From positions 248,001-312,000 of the forward strand of contig JABSSW010000048.1 in the NCBI GenBank assembly GCA_018902385.1: 64,000 nt of DNA. Reading direction: 5' to 3'. The DNA is from Physcia stellaris. Its lineage: Eukaryota; Ascomycota; Lecanoromycetes; Caliciales; Physciaceae. The notes below the pieces were generated by a model. The model saw only the letters and a program-made list of their open reading frames with translations. It had not been told where the DNA came from and did no database searches. Each line of letters opens with the position of its first letter. Within the stretch, counting starts at the first letter, position 1. The position numbers and the translations under genes are program-made. Of this stretch, positions 36,931 to 48,599 are shown piece by piece.

Positions 36931-37504
36931 GTCAACGGGCTGAGAGCGTATTGTTTGTTTCGAAAGGCAGAGGCAAGTCGAATGCTTGTGTTGGGGGCAA
37001 TGTAAGATATAATAGCGGCATCGCTTGACTCAGGTGCCGGGTTTTTCGGCTGAGCTTGGGCGTTGGAGACTTTGGCAGAAGTCTTAGACCGAGGGAGCTG
37101 TAAAGTAGCAGTGTACTATTCCGATCTCCTCAAGCTCGAGGCATTGGAGCGTTCCGGCGCGGAATCATCGAGTCGGACATCAAAATGATTACATCCATCC
37201 CGTTGATCTTGCTCGACATGCAACCGAACCCAGATTCATCGACTTCCCGCTATCGCGCATGAGTGGTGGCTATCGACTCATGAAGCAGTTTCTGATGATC
37301 ATCAGCAAACATAAATACATTCAGGTAGATTCACCTGGCCTATAGGCTATGATGTGCTTCGTATTTACATAAAAGAACACATCGTTGCACGTGGTCACAT
37401 CCCATCGCCCTTGAACGCCGAGCCAGCACTAAGCACAGCAGAAGAGCTTATCATCGCTTGACATCAATCGTCGTAGATTTTCAAAAAGACATGCTTCTTA
37501 AGGA
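36931..37504. other. Convergent intergenic region
   Basis: 574 bases between the 3' ends of SEC16 and the GABA transaminase gene. No gene seen. Confidence 0.6.
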
Positions 37505-39119
37505 TCAACTCAATGACTTGACAACCTTCTCCGTAGCATCAAGCAAGATATCCGCTACGTTACTAATTAGCCACCGTCTCCGGGAAACTCCAGCACAAAC
37601 AGAGAAGAGATAACTCACCATGATGCTTCTGGAAAATCAACATCGGTCTTAATCTCACCGCACTTGCCCCACTTCCGCCGATTAAGATTCCCTCCCCCTT
37701 CGCCTTCTTCAAGAAGTCATCCCGCTTTGGACTGTCAAACGCCAAAAACGTGCCTTGGCCCTTGCCCCTCAGGTTCTGAATCTGGTCTGGGTATTGCTGC
37801 GCTAATCGCTCCAGCCCGTCGTATAGATACTCGCCCGTCCGGGCGGTGTTTTCTACAAGGTTCAGACGCTCGATCTCTTCGATAATGGCGCGGAAGAGGA
37901 TGGCGCGGGCGGGATCGCCCATCCATGTGTTGAACTGGCGGTATGGTTTGTTAGGTCGGAGATCTTCGTTGCCAAAGTAATAGCCTGCAGTCTGTGCTTT
38001 CTTGCTGAATGTCACCATGTCGGCTGGCTCAGATAAGTCCCAGTGCTCATGGGCCCAGAATTTACCGGTGGCGCCGACGCCGGTTTGGACTTCGTCGACG
38101 ATGAATAGAACGTTATTGCGCTTTGTGATGTCTCTCAGCCCGCGGAAGAAGCTGGGAGAGGCGTGATTGTCACCGCCTTCGGACTGGATCGGTTCAACTA
38201 CGACAGCAGCGACCGGGTTGTGGTAGTTGTGGATTAATTCTTCCGTTTCTGCAAGGCAACGTTTTTCTTCTTGCGCGTTCTCGGCTTCAAACTCAGAGAG
38301 GGGGTACCTAATGTGAGGGAAAGAGGCTTGGGGCCAATCAAAGGCAGGAATGTCGAGTTTGTGGATCGGCTTGCTTCGAGTTGTTGAGAGGGAGCCGAAA
38401 AGACGTCCGTGGAAAGCAGATTTGAAGGAGAGGATGGACATGTGTGGCGAGCCCGGTGATTGGTTTTTCATAGCTGTGTCGATTTCCTCTGCGCTGAACT
38501 CAACCTCAGGACCACCTCGCTCCATGCGACGCTTCCACATGAATGCGGCTTTGTAGGCGGTCTCATTCGCGTCCGAGCCAGCCATGGCAGTGAACACCTG
38601 ATCAAGACCTTTTGGGGCGACCTTGAGAACACCAGCTTCCAGTATCGAGGCCCAATCATGTTGCGGAAAGTTCCCTAGAGCTGGCCTGTTGATTATTGCA
38701 CTGGCCATGTCAGGCGATGTGGCTGCTGCCAGCAGAGACGGGTTGCTGTAGCCGACCGGAATGGAAGCTATCTGAGCATAAACATCCAAGAGAACATTCC
38801 CATCAGGATCAGCGAGATAATTGCCGAAGCTGTTTTGGTAATTGGCCATCATGTTCAAACTCCGTACGTCAAACACCCGATTCAAGTGCTGAACAGCCTT
38901 CTTGCTCTGTGGACCAGGTATAGCGGTGCGGATAGTTGGACCTTGCGGCTCAGAGGGGAAGAAGGGCTGGTCAAGACGGAGAGCTTCTGGCTTCAGAGCT
39001 GTCGCAACGTTGGCGGCTGATCTGGAGGTGGTGGTGACTGAGCGGGCAGACAGGCAGATGGATAGATTTGGGCATGACGAGATACGAAGCCGGGCAGTAT
39101 TTCGAATTAATGAGGCCAT
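37505..39119 (-). CDS. 4-aminobutyrate aminotransferase (GABA transaminase)
   Basis: This PLP enzyme converts GABA and 2-oxoglutarate to succinic semialdehyde and glutamate, the first step of GABA use and of the GABA shunt. Two exons (39119-37619, 37554-37505; 64-base intron) give 516 aa. The short last exon, ending EKVVKSLS, is conserved and confirms the intron. The N-terminal 40 residues are rich in Arg and Ser without acids, which suggests import into mitochondria. Class III aminotransferase marks are present: VVEPIQSEGGD, the cofactor-ring Asp in FIVDEVQTGVGATGKFW, and the PLP lysine in TFSKKAQTAGY. It is the counterpart of yeast Uga1 and Aspergillus GatA. It lies 457 bases downstream of SET2 on the same strand. 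Confidence 0.95.
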
Positions 39120-39576
39120 GGTGACCCCAATCGATGCCGCTCTACTGGCCTCCCATAAGTATCGCGAGACAACTCTGAGGGATGATACTGCTCCTCGTCA
39201 ACCCATCCTCTGAGGGAGTCGACACACAGATATGGGTAAGCTGAAAGGGTTCAGGGAGTGTATCAAGGCAGTCCCAAACATTGATGTCTTTAACTGGAGA
39301 GTGGGGAGCGACTTCGCGGGAGGCCGATGCAGTGGGTCTGTGATGCGCTAATGCTCCGATAGGAAGGTCCAGCCTTTGCACCGTTAGGCTAGACCGGATT
39401 GAGCCTCGTGCGTCTGGCCGGCAATGCATGATGGGAAGTGGGAGAAGCGAGAACTTAGACAGGAAGAACAAGATATATGTTGCCTTCTTCAAAGATAGCT
39501 CATTCGTTGGATTCCCATCCATCCTTTCCAACGGCTAAATGGCTTGCTATAGTACACATCTGTACGCCCAAGAGGT
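39120..39576. other. Region between SET2 3' end and GABA transaminase start
   Basis: 457 bases that must hold the SET2 terminator and the GABA transaminase promoter. Nothing further was recognised. Confidence 0.5.
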
Positions 39577-42500
39577 TCATGCTTCACTCCCCACTGGAAG
39601 CTTTGGGGCCCCAGGTAAATGCTGCAAACCAAACGCCCCACCCTGACCCTCATCCCCATCATGCCCGAACCCCGTCGTGGGACTTTGTGGAGCACAACCC
39701 GGGGATTGATCCATCCTAACATTTGCCAACCCATCGTCTATACCTCGGAACTCTCCGACAACTGAACCACGACGTCTACTATCTGGTGGTGACAGAATGC
39801 TATCCTCGTCAGCAGGAGACTCTGACTCACTGTTGGCCAGTCCCGCCCCACTGATAAACTCCGGCGCCTGATGATTCTGAAGCTTCAGTCTTGCCAACGA
39901 GTGTCGTGCATTCCCGTCCTCCAGAGGACTTTGTTGTGCAGTATGGCCGGCGGGAGGAGGCGGTGGGGGTGGAGGTGGCGGCGGCGTTTCCGACCGAAGG
40001 CGTTTGGTTGGCGTAGATTGCTCTTCGGCCGGTGTACCTTCCAACTCATGATCATCGATCCTTTTCCTTTTAAGTGCATCGCCATTAGCCCCTTGGCCAG
40101 CCGGTGTACTCGGTGTGGCGCTACCGGGCTTGCTATCGTTCCTCTCTTCATCAGATAACTCGGTGCATTGCTCTGTTTTCTGATGCTCTTCCAATCTCGG
40201 GTCTTTCGTCAACAGTGTTGCCGGGGCTGTTTTAGATGCGCCCACTTTCGATTCTTGCAAGGCTCGACGCTCTGCCTTCTTCTTCTCGTGCGCCTTCTTC
40301 TGTGCAACAACCTTCTCAAAGTAGTCCTTGACGTACTTTTTGACGTGTTGTTCCTGACGAGGCGATATCTTCATCGGATCCTCTACTCGGTGATTCTTGA
40401 AGTCTGAATCAACCAGCTTCTTGGCTATCTATACACGGGAATTGATAAGCAAAAGAAATCAACAGACTGATCTGAGGCTCACCTGTTTCGCAAATTTCTT
40501 GAGATCCTCTTTCGGAAGCTTATGCTTGAACTTGTCGACAACATATTTGATTGAAGGGTGGAGCTATGATAGATAAGCATAGCATCAATTGTTAGTAATC
40601 CAATCACATACCGTATTCTCGTATAGTTTCTTCTGCTTCTCTTCGCTGAACGATCGCCATTTTTCATTCCCTATTTTTTTATCCTTTGCATTGTCGCCAT
40701 TGATTGGTTGAGGTGTCGCAGAGGCAGACCCCTTCCGGTTTTGCTCATTAGCTTTGGATTCTTCGATCTCCTTGATTATAGCGTCCAATGCAGGATTGGC
40801 GGATGTGGGCTTAGGAGGAGGGGGAGGAGGAGGCAGTGCAGCCGCTTTCGGTAACAACCAAGTAACTGTACCATTCAAATCGTAATAGTATGGAGTCCCG
40901 TTTTCTGCTTTGTTTTCGAACCAACCAGGGGGCAGTGGGGGCTTTGAAATCCGCGGTCTTGGAGGAGGCCGCGGTCCACCGTAAAAGACAGGATTGCGTT
41001 GCGGAAACGTCCCACGGGGCCCAACTGGGGCGGCAGGACCTCGTGGAGGGGACCGTGAACGAGTTCTTGACTTAGATCTTGATCGACCTCTCCTCTCCTT
41101 GGGCCCTGACTCGCGACGAGAGTACCTATCAGGCTTCTCCGGAGTAGCACTGTCGTTAATATCCCTCTTCTTACGTGGTATTCGGTAAGCTACTTCCAGA
41201 GTACTCCACTCTTGCAACAGCGCCACGGACCGACTCTCGACACGCCCATCGCCACAGTTGGTCAGGCTCTCGATGGTGCTCTCAATCTTGGAATCGCTTA
41301 TTTTGTTCCTCGTTAGTCGAGGGAATTGCTCCAAGATGTCAAAGATCTGCAAGACCACATTGAAATCATCCTTCCACAACGTCAAAGTCGAGTTGAGGAT
41401 CTGATAGCCATGCATTTTCACGACCCGATTCCTGACTTTCTCGTCTTCACAACGCTGTATCCGACTGAGCACTTTGACCGCAATCCACTTCTCCTTGCAT
41501 TGCATGAGAGTGGCCATGACTTTGGTGACACCATCCTCATCGAGCGATTTCGGTTGAACGTTGTTGACATATTCCTCGTCGTCCTCACCTGCCTTCTTTT
41601 TGCGCGGTCGCTTTGCGACAGCAGTATCCCATCCATCACCGTCGTCGATACCGAGTGCTTCAATGGTAATCGTAGATAATTGGGTAGCACGTTCGGTTTG
41701 AGTCTTGCCACCAATGTATCCAGTGCAATTTGGCTCGCCGCAGTAGCATGGTTGTGGATCTGCTCCATAGCGATCGACGTTATAGTTGAAGACGAGTTCT
41801 TCGCCCGCTTTGATCTTGCGCTCGGCAAAAATTCCCATGCGCAACTTGTCACCAACCACCCATTTGTCGACATAGCAGTTGGGATTGCAGGAATGATTAC
41901 AGAACCTACCGAGATTACCTTTCTTGGTAGCATCGACAAATTCGTTTTTCGTAAGAGACATGAAATAGAAATGCTTGATGCCTTCGTCATTGTAATGGAC
42001 GGTCCGGCGGCGGAATTGGGCTTCATTAACAACCTCACCAATGTACTCGTAGACGAACTCATGAGGATTGATGTCGGTGTCAGCTCGTAGACCATAACCT
42101 TTTTTTTCGGTTTTGATTACTGTCACTTGGGCGTATTCTCGCTTTTGGAAGCGTTGATTCTGGCAGTCGGGCCCGCAGCCGCAATCTCCCACGCACTCGA
42201 TCTTGGTTGCGCGATTGATGCAGTCCGAGTCCTCACCGCAAGCTGCATTCGTCTTCGTGTAGCTATCTGTTGGAATCAATTAGAATAGGTGGAAAGATGC
42301 TAGACCAAACAAATTGTGCTGTGTCCTTACCCCACTCCTCGGAACAGTCGCAATCCATGCCATGCTCCGTAGCGCCCATAAATCTGGAGGAATAGACACA
42401 TGTTGGGATGGTCTCAAAGACGGCCTTCGCTTCCTCAGTCTTGTTGTCGTAGTCGGTGAAAAGGTGTAACGGACGTGAAGTAATCTTCTGTGACGAGCTT

Positions 42501-42793
42501 CGAGCTAGCTTTGGGGGCTGCCCGGGCTCCATCTTCAGAGTCACTTTGCCACCAACCATCTCCTCAGCTTTGTATATGTCAGGGCTGTGAGGAGAGTGCG
42601 AAGTCTTGACAGGCGATTGTGTTGAGGCCTTGGAAGATTTGCTGCTTGGTGTTCTAGCGTTCTCCATCGTAGCTTCCTCCGTCCGTATCCTACCACTATT
42701 CCCATCGAACGCTTGTGAACTTCTCGTGGACCTGAAATCCATCTCTTCCCTTGAGGTACTTGATCTTGCGGATCGGTTACCATTCACAGCCAT
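39577..42793 (-). CDS. SET2: Histone H3 lysine-36 methyltransferase Set2
   Basis: Set2 rides on elongating RNA polymerase II and methylates H3K36. Four exons (42793-42331, 42266-40612, 40563-40483, 40428-39577) give 1016 aa. Domains in order: a disordered head; AWS cysteine cluster (CxCxEEW, later [11 protein letters not shown]); SET domain with YEYIGEVV and NHSCNPNC and a catalytic-pocket FNYNVDRYG; post-[11 protein letters not shown]; a helical middle; a WW domain ([25 protein letters not shown]); and the SRI domain that binds the phosphorylated polymerase tail ([20 protein letters not shown], spread over exons 2-4). The tail has a poly-Pro run of about 11. The chosen start, ATG 42793, begins [12 protein letters not shown]; the frame is open 42 codons further upstream. 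Confidence 0.95.
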
Positions 42794-44917
42794 GGTGGCA
42801 CGGGACGAGGACCGACGGTGAAAATTATGTTGAGTGCAAGGGTTCCGTAGCAAAGGTTGACCTGAACGATGAATGAGCGGGCGAAGTCCACTGTGAGCTA
42901 CGGCTATGCCTATTTCCACTACACGTATATATCTTGCAACGTAGCGCTCAGTAGTATTTTAGTCGGTAAATGGTAGGCTTGTATGGTCGAGCTGATAGAA
43001 TGGGGCTAACGACCGACACGTGTGGTCATGGGAGTTGACGAGTTGACAAGGACCAAGAGAGTGTCGTTGACGTTTCTGTGTCTTGAGAAAGGAATAGAGA
43101 GTGACATAGAGCTTGCAAGAATCGGGAGCTCAAGTGAGCTATCGCAAGGTAGAAGAACGTTAGGGTGGGATTGGCACATTCACATGGGCAGGGCAACATT
43201 ACCAGGTGTACGTATCGGTCAGCCTGGCCAGTGATGTTATCTCGCCCGGGAAGGCGTCCTTGAGAGAGCTGCAAAGGCTTGTTGTTGTATGGTTGAGGGT
43301 GGAGGAGTTTTGTAGCGAAAAGCACATCATAGTTGCCTTTCGGTCTCCCGCTCAACCTCAAAGAAACCGAATGGAATGAATTCTGACTATGTCTAAATAA
43401 GGTACAGTATACATGTTTAAAATTGCGACAGAGTTCGATCAAGGAATGAGATTTTGATTCAATCGTCAAAACAGAAGGCGCCCGCGAATAGAAGGACGGG
43501 ATTTTGCTCAGAGCGGGGGGGCTCTTCCAACGACACACCCTTTTTTGCATGCTATGATATCTACCAGGCACAAACTTACCTTAGTTGCTGTATCCCATGG
43601 TCTGGTAGTAAGTGGTGCTAATTTTTATGATGCACCGACAGATCAGCGATTGCCCGACTTGGGACCAAATGAAAAGATGATGGCATCTTCATGTCGTCTT
43701 CATATGCGTTGTGCCAGAAACGGGTACGCGTTTTGTCATAATGGATGGATTAGTGACGATGCATCAGAGGCAAGATAGCACCACACCAGACCATAGGATA
43801 GTCGCTGTATAGTCACGGTATAGCCAATTCATAAGGTGAAACTGTAAAGTGATACTGCGATTGACGAGTGGCGACTTGATGGCGGTCGAATTGCAATCGC
43901 ATCACGAGCAAGGGCGTAGTGCGGTGACCTTGGAGTGGTGCTATGTAATCGACGTGGCACGGGGGGATGATGTGTTGCCATCCGACTGGTCTCGACAAGA
44001 CGGTGAGACAGCACAATGAAGAGAGAAGGGGCATATAGTCTGCGAGGCCTTCTTTTTCTCTTTCTCCGATTTCTGTGACTGTCTCATGCATGCTTCCAGG
44101 CTATGATCTTCTCTCAGATATGCTTCCGGAAGGCTTCGATCAATCCCGCCCACCTCGCTTCGCTCGCTTGAGCCACAGCAGCAGGGATGCAAAGACCGGG
44201 GTACCAGAAAGCCATTTGCCCTTCTGATTGGACGAAGGGAACAAGCGGAAGGAATGCCAGATCGATCTGTATCGCCAGTGTGGATGTGCCAGCAGTTGAC
44301 AAAGATGCTTCCCGATTTTCAGCTCCTGTCCATGAGCCAAACAAGACTCGAAAGCGGCGGCAATACCAATCTGCAAAGGGATTGAAAATGAAAATACTGC
44401 AGTATTATTTAATGGGTATTCGGTAGGGGAATTAATCGGGAAAATTCTCAAGCGCGAAATTGGAAATCCAGAAGATTGGTCCACTATTTGGCTTGCATCT
44501 GTCTGCCAAACCTTCTGCACCTCAGTTCCTTTCGACACCTGCAGTGTTCGCTCGCTCACTTTGCATTATTTATTGACTTTTCCACTGTATTTCCTTCATC
44601 GCGCTTTCAATCCATCTGCCTACCGCATTCGATCATTCTTTGCCCCTTTGGACACGCTTGGCGGCCTTCACTTCCTCCCAAGCGTGCAACACCTTCGTTG
44701 GCGGCCAGCTTCATCGAGGAAATATGCCCTTTCAATCACAGCCTGCCCTTTGGAAACTCATCCTACGCGTTTTCAACTCCTAGGTCATTTCATTTCACTC
44801 CTAGGAATCCTCTGCTAGGCTTGGTGGACAAAAGCTGTGACCGCACGACTATCACGGCGACGGTTGTACGCCCTCTGTTTCGCAGGCCCACAACTGGCTG
44901 CGCCTTTCCTTCACAAC
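42794..44917. other. Long divergent upstream region of SET2 and the AT-hook gene
   Basis: 2.1 kb without a recognisable gene. The longest frame, 181 codons at 43026-43571 (-), has no similarity I know and a composition unlike a real protein. A CACGTG E-box lies at 43017-43022. Many of the short frames on both strands overlap one another. Confidence 0.5.
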
Positions 44918-46022
44918 ATGTCCGGTTTCTCCGAACAACCCTTTTCGGAGTATGAGGAGGTACGCGTTCTCTGAATCTAGACATACGGAGCCACCCTGAA
45001 TCACTGCGCAATTGTGCTTCAGAGACTGTTAGCGTATGCTAATAATTCCACTGTCATAGCGCTACTTTCTTGCTGAAATCCTCAAAACCTCAATAATACC
45101 ACCATTCCATCTCCTAGGCTTCATTGAGCAGATGGGTGTTCAGCCGTTATGGAATGAGATCGCACTTCCAAACGGTGCGTCATGTTCTGAGAGAAAATCA
45201 CACCCTAACGCGTTTCTAAGGCTCTATGCTGCGACTCTTTCGTCATGGGCTGACATGAACGCGTATGTAGGCCGTTCCTTGTCTGCCTGCCAGAGGGCAT
45301 TTACTCGACTCCGTACCCGACAGGAAATGGGGACAGCAATGCGACCTCAAGGGGCTCCGGAGCAGTTTCTACCACTTTCGAGACCGAAAAAGCGAACATC
45401 AGCAGGCGATCTTTCGACTCCGAGCCATCCTGCCCCTGGCTTTTCCAGCTTTCCATCAGTGAACAACCCTAGTCCGGCTCATGGATTACCTTCCAATGTT
45501 TCGACTCCGGGCGGAAAGCCTCAGAAGAAGCGAGGGCGACCATCCAAGGCTGAGTACGAGTTGAAGGTTGCGGAAGCTGCTGCCCGCGGTGAAGTTTACC
45601 CTCCGCCCAAGAAAATCAAGACCCCAAAGACCGCAGGCGAGGAAGGGGCTTCCCTGATTGCAACAGGTGCGCAAGATGAAGGCAGTGCTCCCGGCAATCC
45701 TGCACCATCTGAGACAAGAAAACGTCTTCCAAAGGCGAAGGCACCAAAAGAACACCAACCTACTTTACAGGCTACTGCAAATGCTGCAAACGCGCTAGGT
45801 CAACCAAGCGAAGTGCCTGTCCTGGAAACGCAAAGTACCGAACTTGGGCATTCAGAAAGTCTGCTTGCTGGTCTCCAAGAGCATGCGGCACGGACCGAGA
45901 CCAATCCCACCGATCAGCAGCAGGAGCAGCAAGAGCAGCAACACCCCTCACAGATCCAGCCATTTCCTACAACGCAAAACGAACCGTATCAGACTCCGTA
46001 TCAGCAAACGTCAAGCGTATAG
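44918..46022 (+). CDS. AT-hook protein with a Myb/SANT-like N-terminal domain
   Basis: Three exons (44918-44959, 45060-45174, 45271-46022) give 302 aa. Residues 1-70 form a compact helical block (EYEERYFLAEILKTS...LWNEIALPNGRSLSACQRAFTRL). Its W...LP.GRS..AC spacing recalls fungal Myb/SANT-like DNA-binding domains; this is a resemblance, not a firm call. An AT-hook, KKRGRPSKAEY, follows at about 148-158 with further basic patches (PPKKIKTPK; TRKRLPKAKAPK). The C-terminal 80 residues are Gln/Pro-rich and end in QTPYQQTSSV. A nuclear DNA-binding role is likely; targets are unknown. The short first exon was placed because it restores the conserved MSGFSEQPFSEYEE opening. Confidence 0.75.
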
Positions 46023-46828
46023 CATCACGGTGAAATTTGAGGATAGAGGATCTTTGATCGCGACAACGATATCACGATACCGATTTTATGTACGTACAGA
46101 ATTCACGAGGCGGCTTTAGTCCAGCAGTTTCAAGCGTAAACGAACCGACACATTTTTCACGTATCGACGACCACTCTAAGCAATCTTTGCAGCTCGATGG
46201 CGATCAGTGTCATGCCTTTATGTATTATTACTAATCATCGCTTGCATTGGGTTTTCTCTTCTCTTCCGCTCTGACGTTCCTTCAGTATCATCCTGAAGCA
46301 ACATGGGCAGGAGCCTAATTTGATGGCGATTATGGACATATATGTGGCTTCTCAAAAACAGCATATCGAGCGCACGACGCATTCATTTTCCTTTGTCCGC
46401 TTCGCTGCTATGTTTCGTCTGCTTTGTAATCTATAGGTCAGAATACCCTTTCATGCTTAGCAGGCGATAGGGCAAATGACGGGTCTACTAGATAGAAAAT
46501 TCAAAATCTGGAAAGGCAAATGTTGCATAAACACAGGTCCCCTTGTTAATCCAAGTATCACCGGTAAGACTGACACCCCTCAGAACCCACATTACTTGAT
46601 GCATCGAAATTCCGTTCCTTGACTTTGGAGTTAGCTTGGGATGAAAACCATCTCTATTGATCTGAACCACGAATCATCACGTTGGGTTCCAGATGGAATC
46701 TAAGTACCTGCCGTGCTCCCAATAATGCAAGCGGGTATCCGATCTTACAACCAAGCATACCTCATAGTACTCCGTTAATCCCGTGATATGCCGCTCAAAT
46801 TAGATGAATCGATCCAGGCTGTCTTCCA
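46023..46828. other. Convergent intergenic region
   Basis: 806 bases between the 3' ends of the AT-hook gene and SPT4. No gene seen. Confidence 0.55.
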
Positions 46829-47578
46829 TTACGTGTCATCGTCCTCCGCAGTTCCATCTCTCCTGCCACGAAATGAGTACCGTATACATTGAAGTAGATT
46901 AGGGTGTGACACTCACGGAATGTACTTGATCCCTCTATCCTCCAGGTCCTGAAGCACCTCCTCTGGAAGCTGCCGCTCACATACCCATTAGCCAGTGTGT
47001 TTGAAGCGAGAGCTACCTCCCATTTCTCCACTTCATCCCAATCCATACATCCATCCGTGCTACCGACCCTACCTTTCCCATTCTTTCCCCCCGCTCGTTG
47101 CCACTCCTCCAGCCTCTTATTGTCTCTGAGCGTGTACTAAAATCGGCCAGTAAGAAATGGAGGTATCAACTTACAATACCAACCACCTTGGTAGCATAAA
47201 CCCCCTCCTGGTACCGATCCAGCCTCTGCCACTTGGCAACCCAACTCCTCTTCGGGTCAGTCAACGTGATCATGCCCTCAAACACCTGTGAAGTGCATTC
47301 GCCGACGGCGTCCGGATGGTTGATCAGATCGAGGAAATCTTCGCAATTGGGGCAGCCGATTTGGACGAATTTCTGTGGGGGTTGGGAGTTGCTTTAGCAA
47401 AAGTTCTCTGCTGTGCTTGGAGGTAGAAGAAGCGGTTGTAGGAAAGGGTGGGTGACGATGAGAGAAGTGGGAAGGGAAGGGAGATGGGAGATACCTGGTA
47501 TGGTTGGACAACGGAGCAAACGAGGCAGGCACGTAGGTGGCGCCACTGGTTGGAGGGGACGAAGCTGGATGCTGACAT
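46829..47578 (-). CDS. SPT4: Transcription elongation factor Spt4
   Basis: Spt4 pairs with Spt5 to form the DSIF elongation factor on RNA polymerase II and in yeast also helps at centromeric heterochromatin. Four exons (47578-47495, 47372-47175, 46969-46917, 46862-46829) give 122 aa. The zinc finger is complete: CLVCS near residue 18 and CPNCE near residue 35. It is followed by [25 protein letters not shown] and [21 protein letters not shown], all family hallmarks. Intron 1 (122 bases) and intron 2 (205 bases) are long for this genome, and intron 2 contains a stretch that stays open for about 53 codons. It is the last host gene before the AT-rich block, about 280 bases away. Confidence 0.93.
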
Positions 47579-47806
47579 CTTCAAAAATCACCAGAGACTG
47601 GAAGATCCAAGCCCGACAAGTGTAAGACTTGGGCGATGTTGTCGTTGGTTGAAGGGACGTACCTAAAGATACTTTGCCGCAAGCGGTTTGGTACGGGCGC
47701 TCTTCAACCCTGACCCTAAAACAAATGGCTAGGAGTTTCTGACTGAGGCGGAGAGAAATACTAGCCGAAGGTCAGGACCCTCCTGCGCTAGTCGCTTGGA
47801 GGGGCC

Positions 47807-47836
47807 CACCTCAAAGGGGTAATCACCTCAAAGGGT
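47807..47836. repeat. Short tandem repeat at the left edge of the AT-rich block
   Basis: Two copies of CACCTCAAAGGG separated by five bases (GTAAT). They sit at the point where normal composition begins to give way to AT-rich DNA. The cause is unknown. Confidence 0.6.
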
Positions 47837-48116
47837 CAAAATCGGGATGTTTTTCTTCGCAATACCATAACATATGCAATAATGGCCTGATTCTATTGAT
47901 TTTTGCGTCGTTGTGAAGCTCGTCTCCTGCGCTACAAATCATACACATAAAGTTAATTCATTGATCGAAAAGTGATGATGATGTTGAGTTTCGAAGTTGT
48001 TTACTTTCGAGATCCACAACGAGGTCGAAATCTTTCGAATTCGCTACATCACATTCAATCATCTATTTCCTATTGAAACTTGATGTTTTGAATAGTTCTA
48101 TGTATGTATTAATGTC

Positions 48117-48482
48117 TCAAGAATCGACATAATTCGTCGTCGCGATTAATGCGTTGAAACGCATTACTTTTTCGAAAAGTTGAAATTTTTTCTTTTCGTT
48201 CTCAAACTTTTTCTTTCTTTTTTCAAATTTTTTCTCATCGATATTCGAGTTCTGTATAGATGCTTCAAACGTTTCGAACACAAACGAATAAAAATTGACG
48301 TATTTCATTTTTTTTACGTCATTTATATTCAATGTTTCGATCACGACGATTTCGACGTTTTCGAAATTTTCGTCATTTTCGTTGTTTTGATTTTCGCTTT
48401 GCTTTTTTTGTTTCTTTGCAAACTTTCGTTGAGTTTTGCGTTGTTTTGTTTTTTTGTTCTTTGTTTTCTTTGCAATATACAT
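48117..48482 (-). other. Low-complexity Lys/Asn-rich reading stretch, origin unknown
   Basis: 121 codons open on the minus strand, mirrored by a Phe/Leu-rich frame on the plus strand. The minus reading is Lys/Glu/Asn-rich and ends with a short less biased tail. CpT is still present in this part, so mutation is less complete than further right. It is most likely a transposon remnant or a chance frame from AT-rich DNA. Confidence 0.3.
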
Positions 48483-48599
48483 AAATTTACACTCTTTTGT
48501 TGTGATGATTTCGAATATAAATGTTTTGTATTCTCGAATAAACTGATCGTCGAATCAAATTTCAAACTCGAATGCGTCGACTTGATTCGATTTGCAAAT

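Noticed and set aside
42794-42919. SET2 start further upstream at 42919
   Set aside because: The added 42 residues have no conserved character; the ATG at 42793 opens a typical Set2 head.
43026-43571. 181-codon minus-strand frame as a gene
   Set aside because: Composition is unlike a real protein, there is no known motif, and it lies in the SET2/AT-hook gene spacer.
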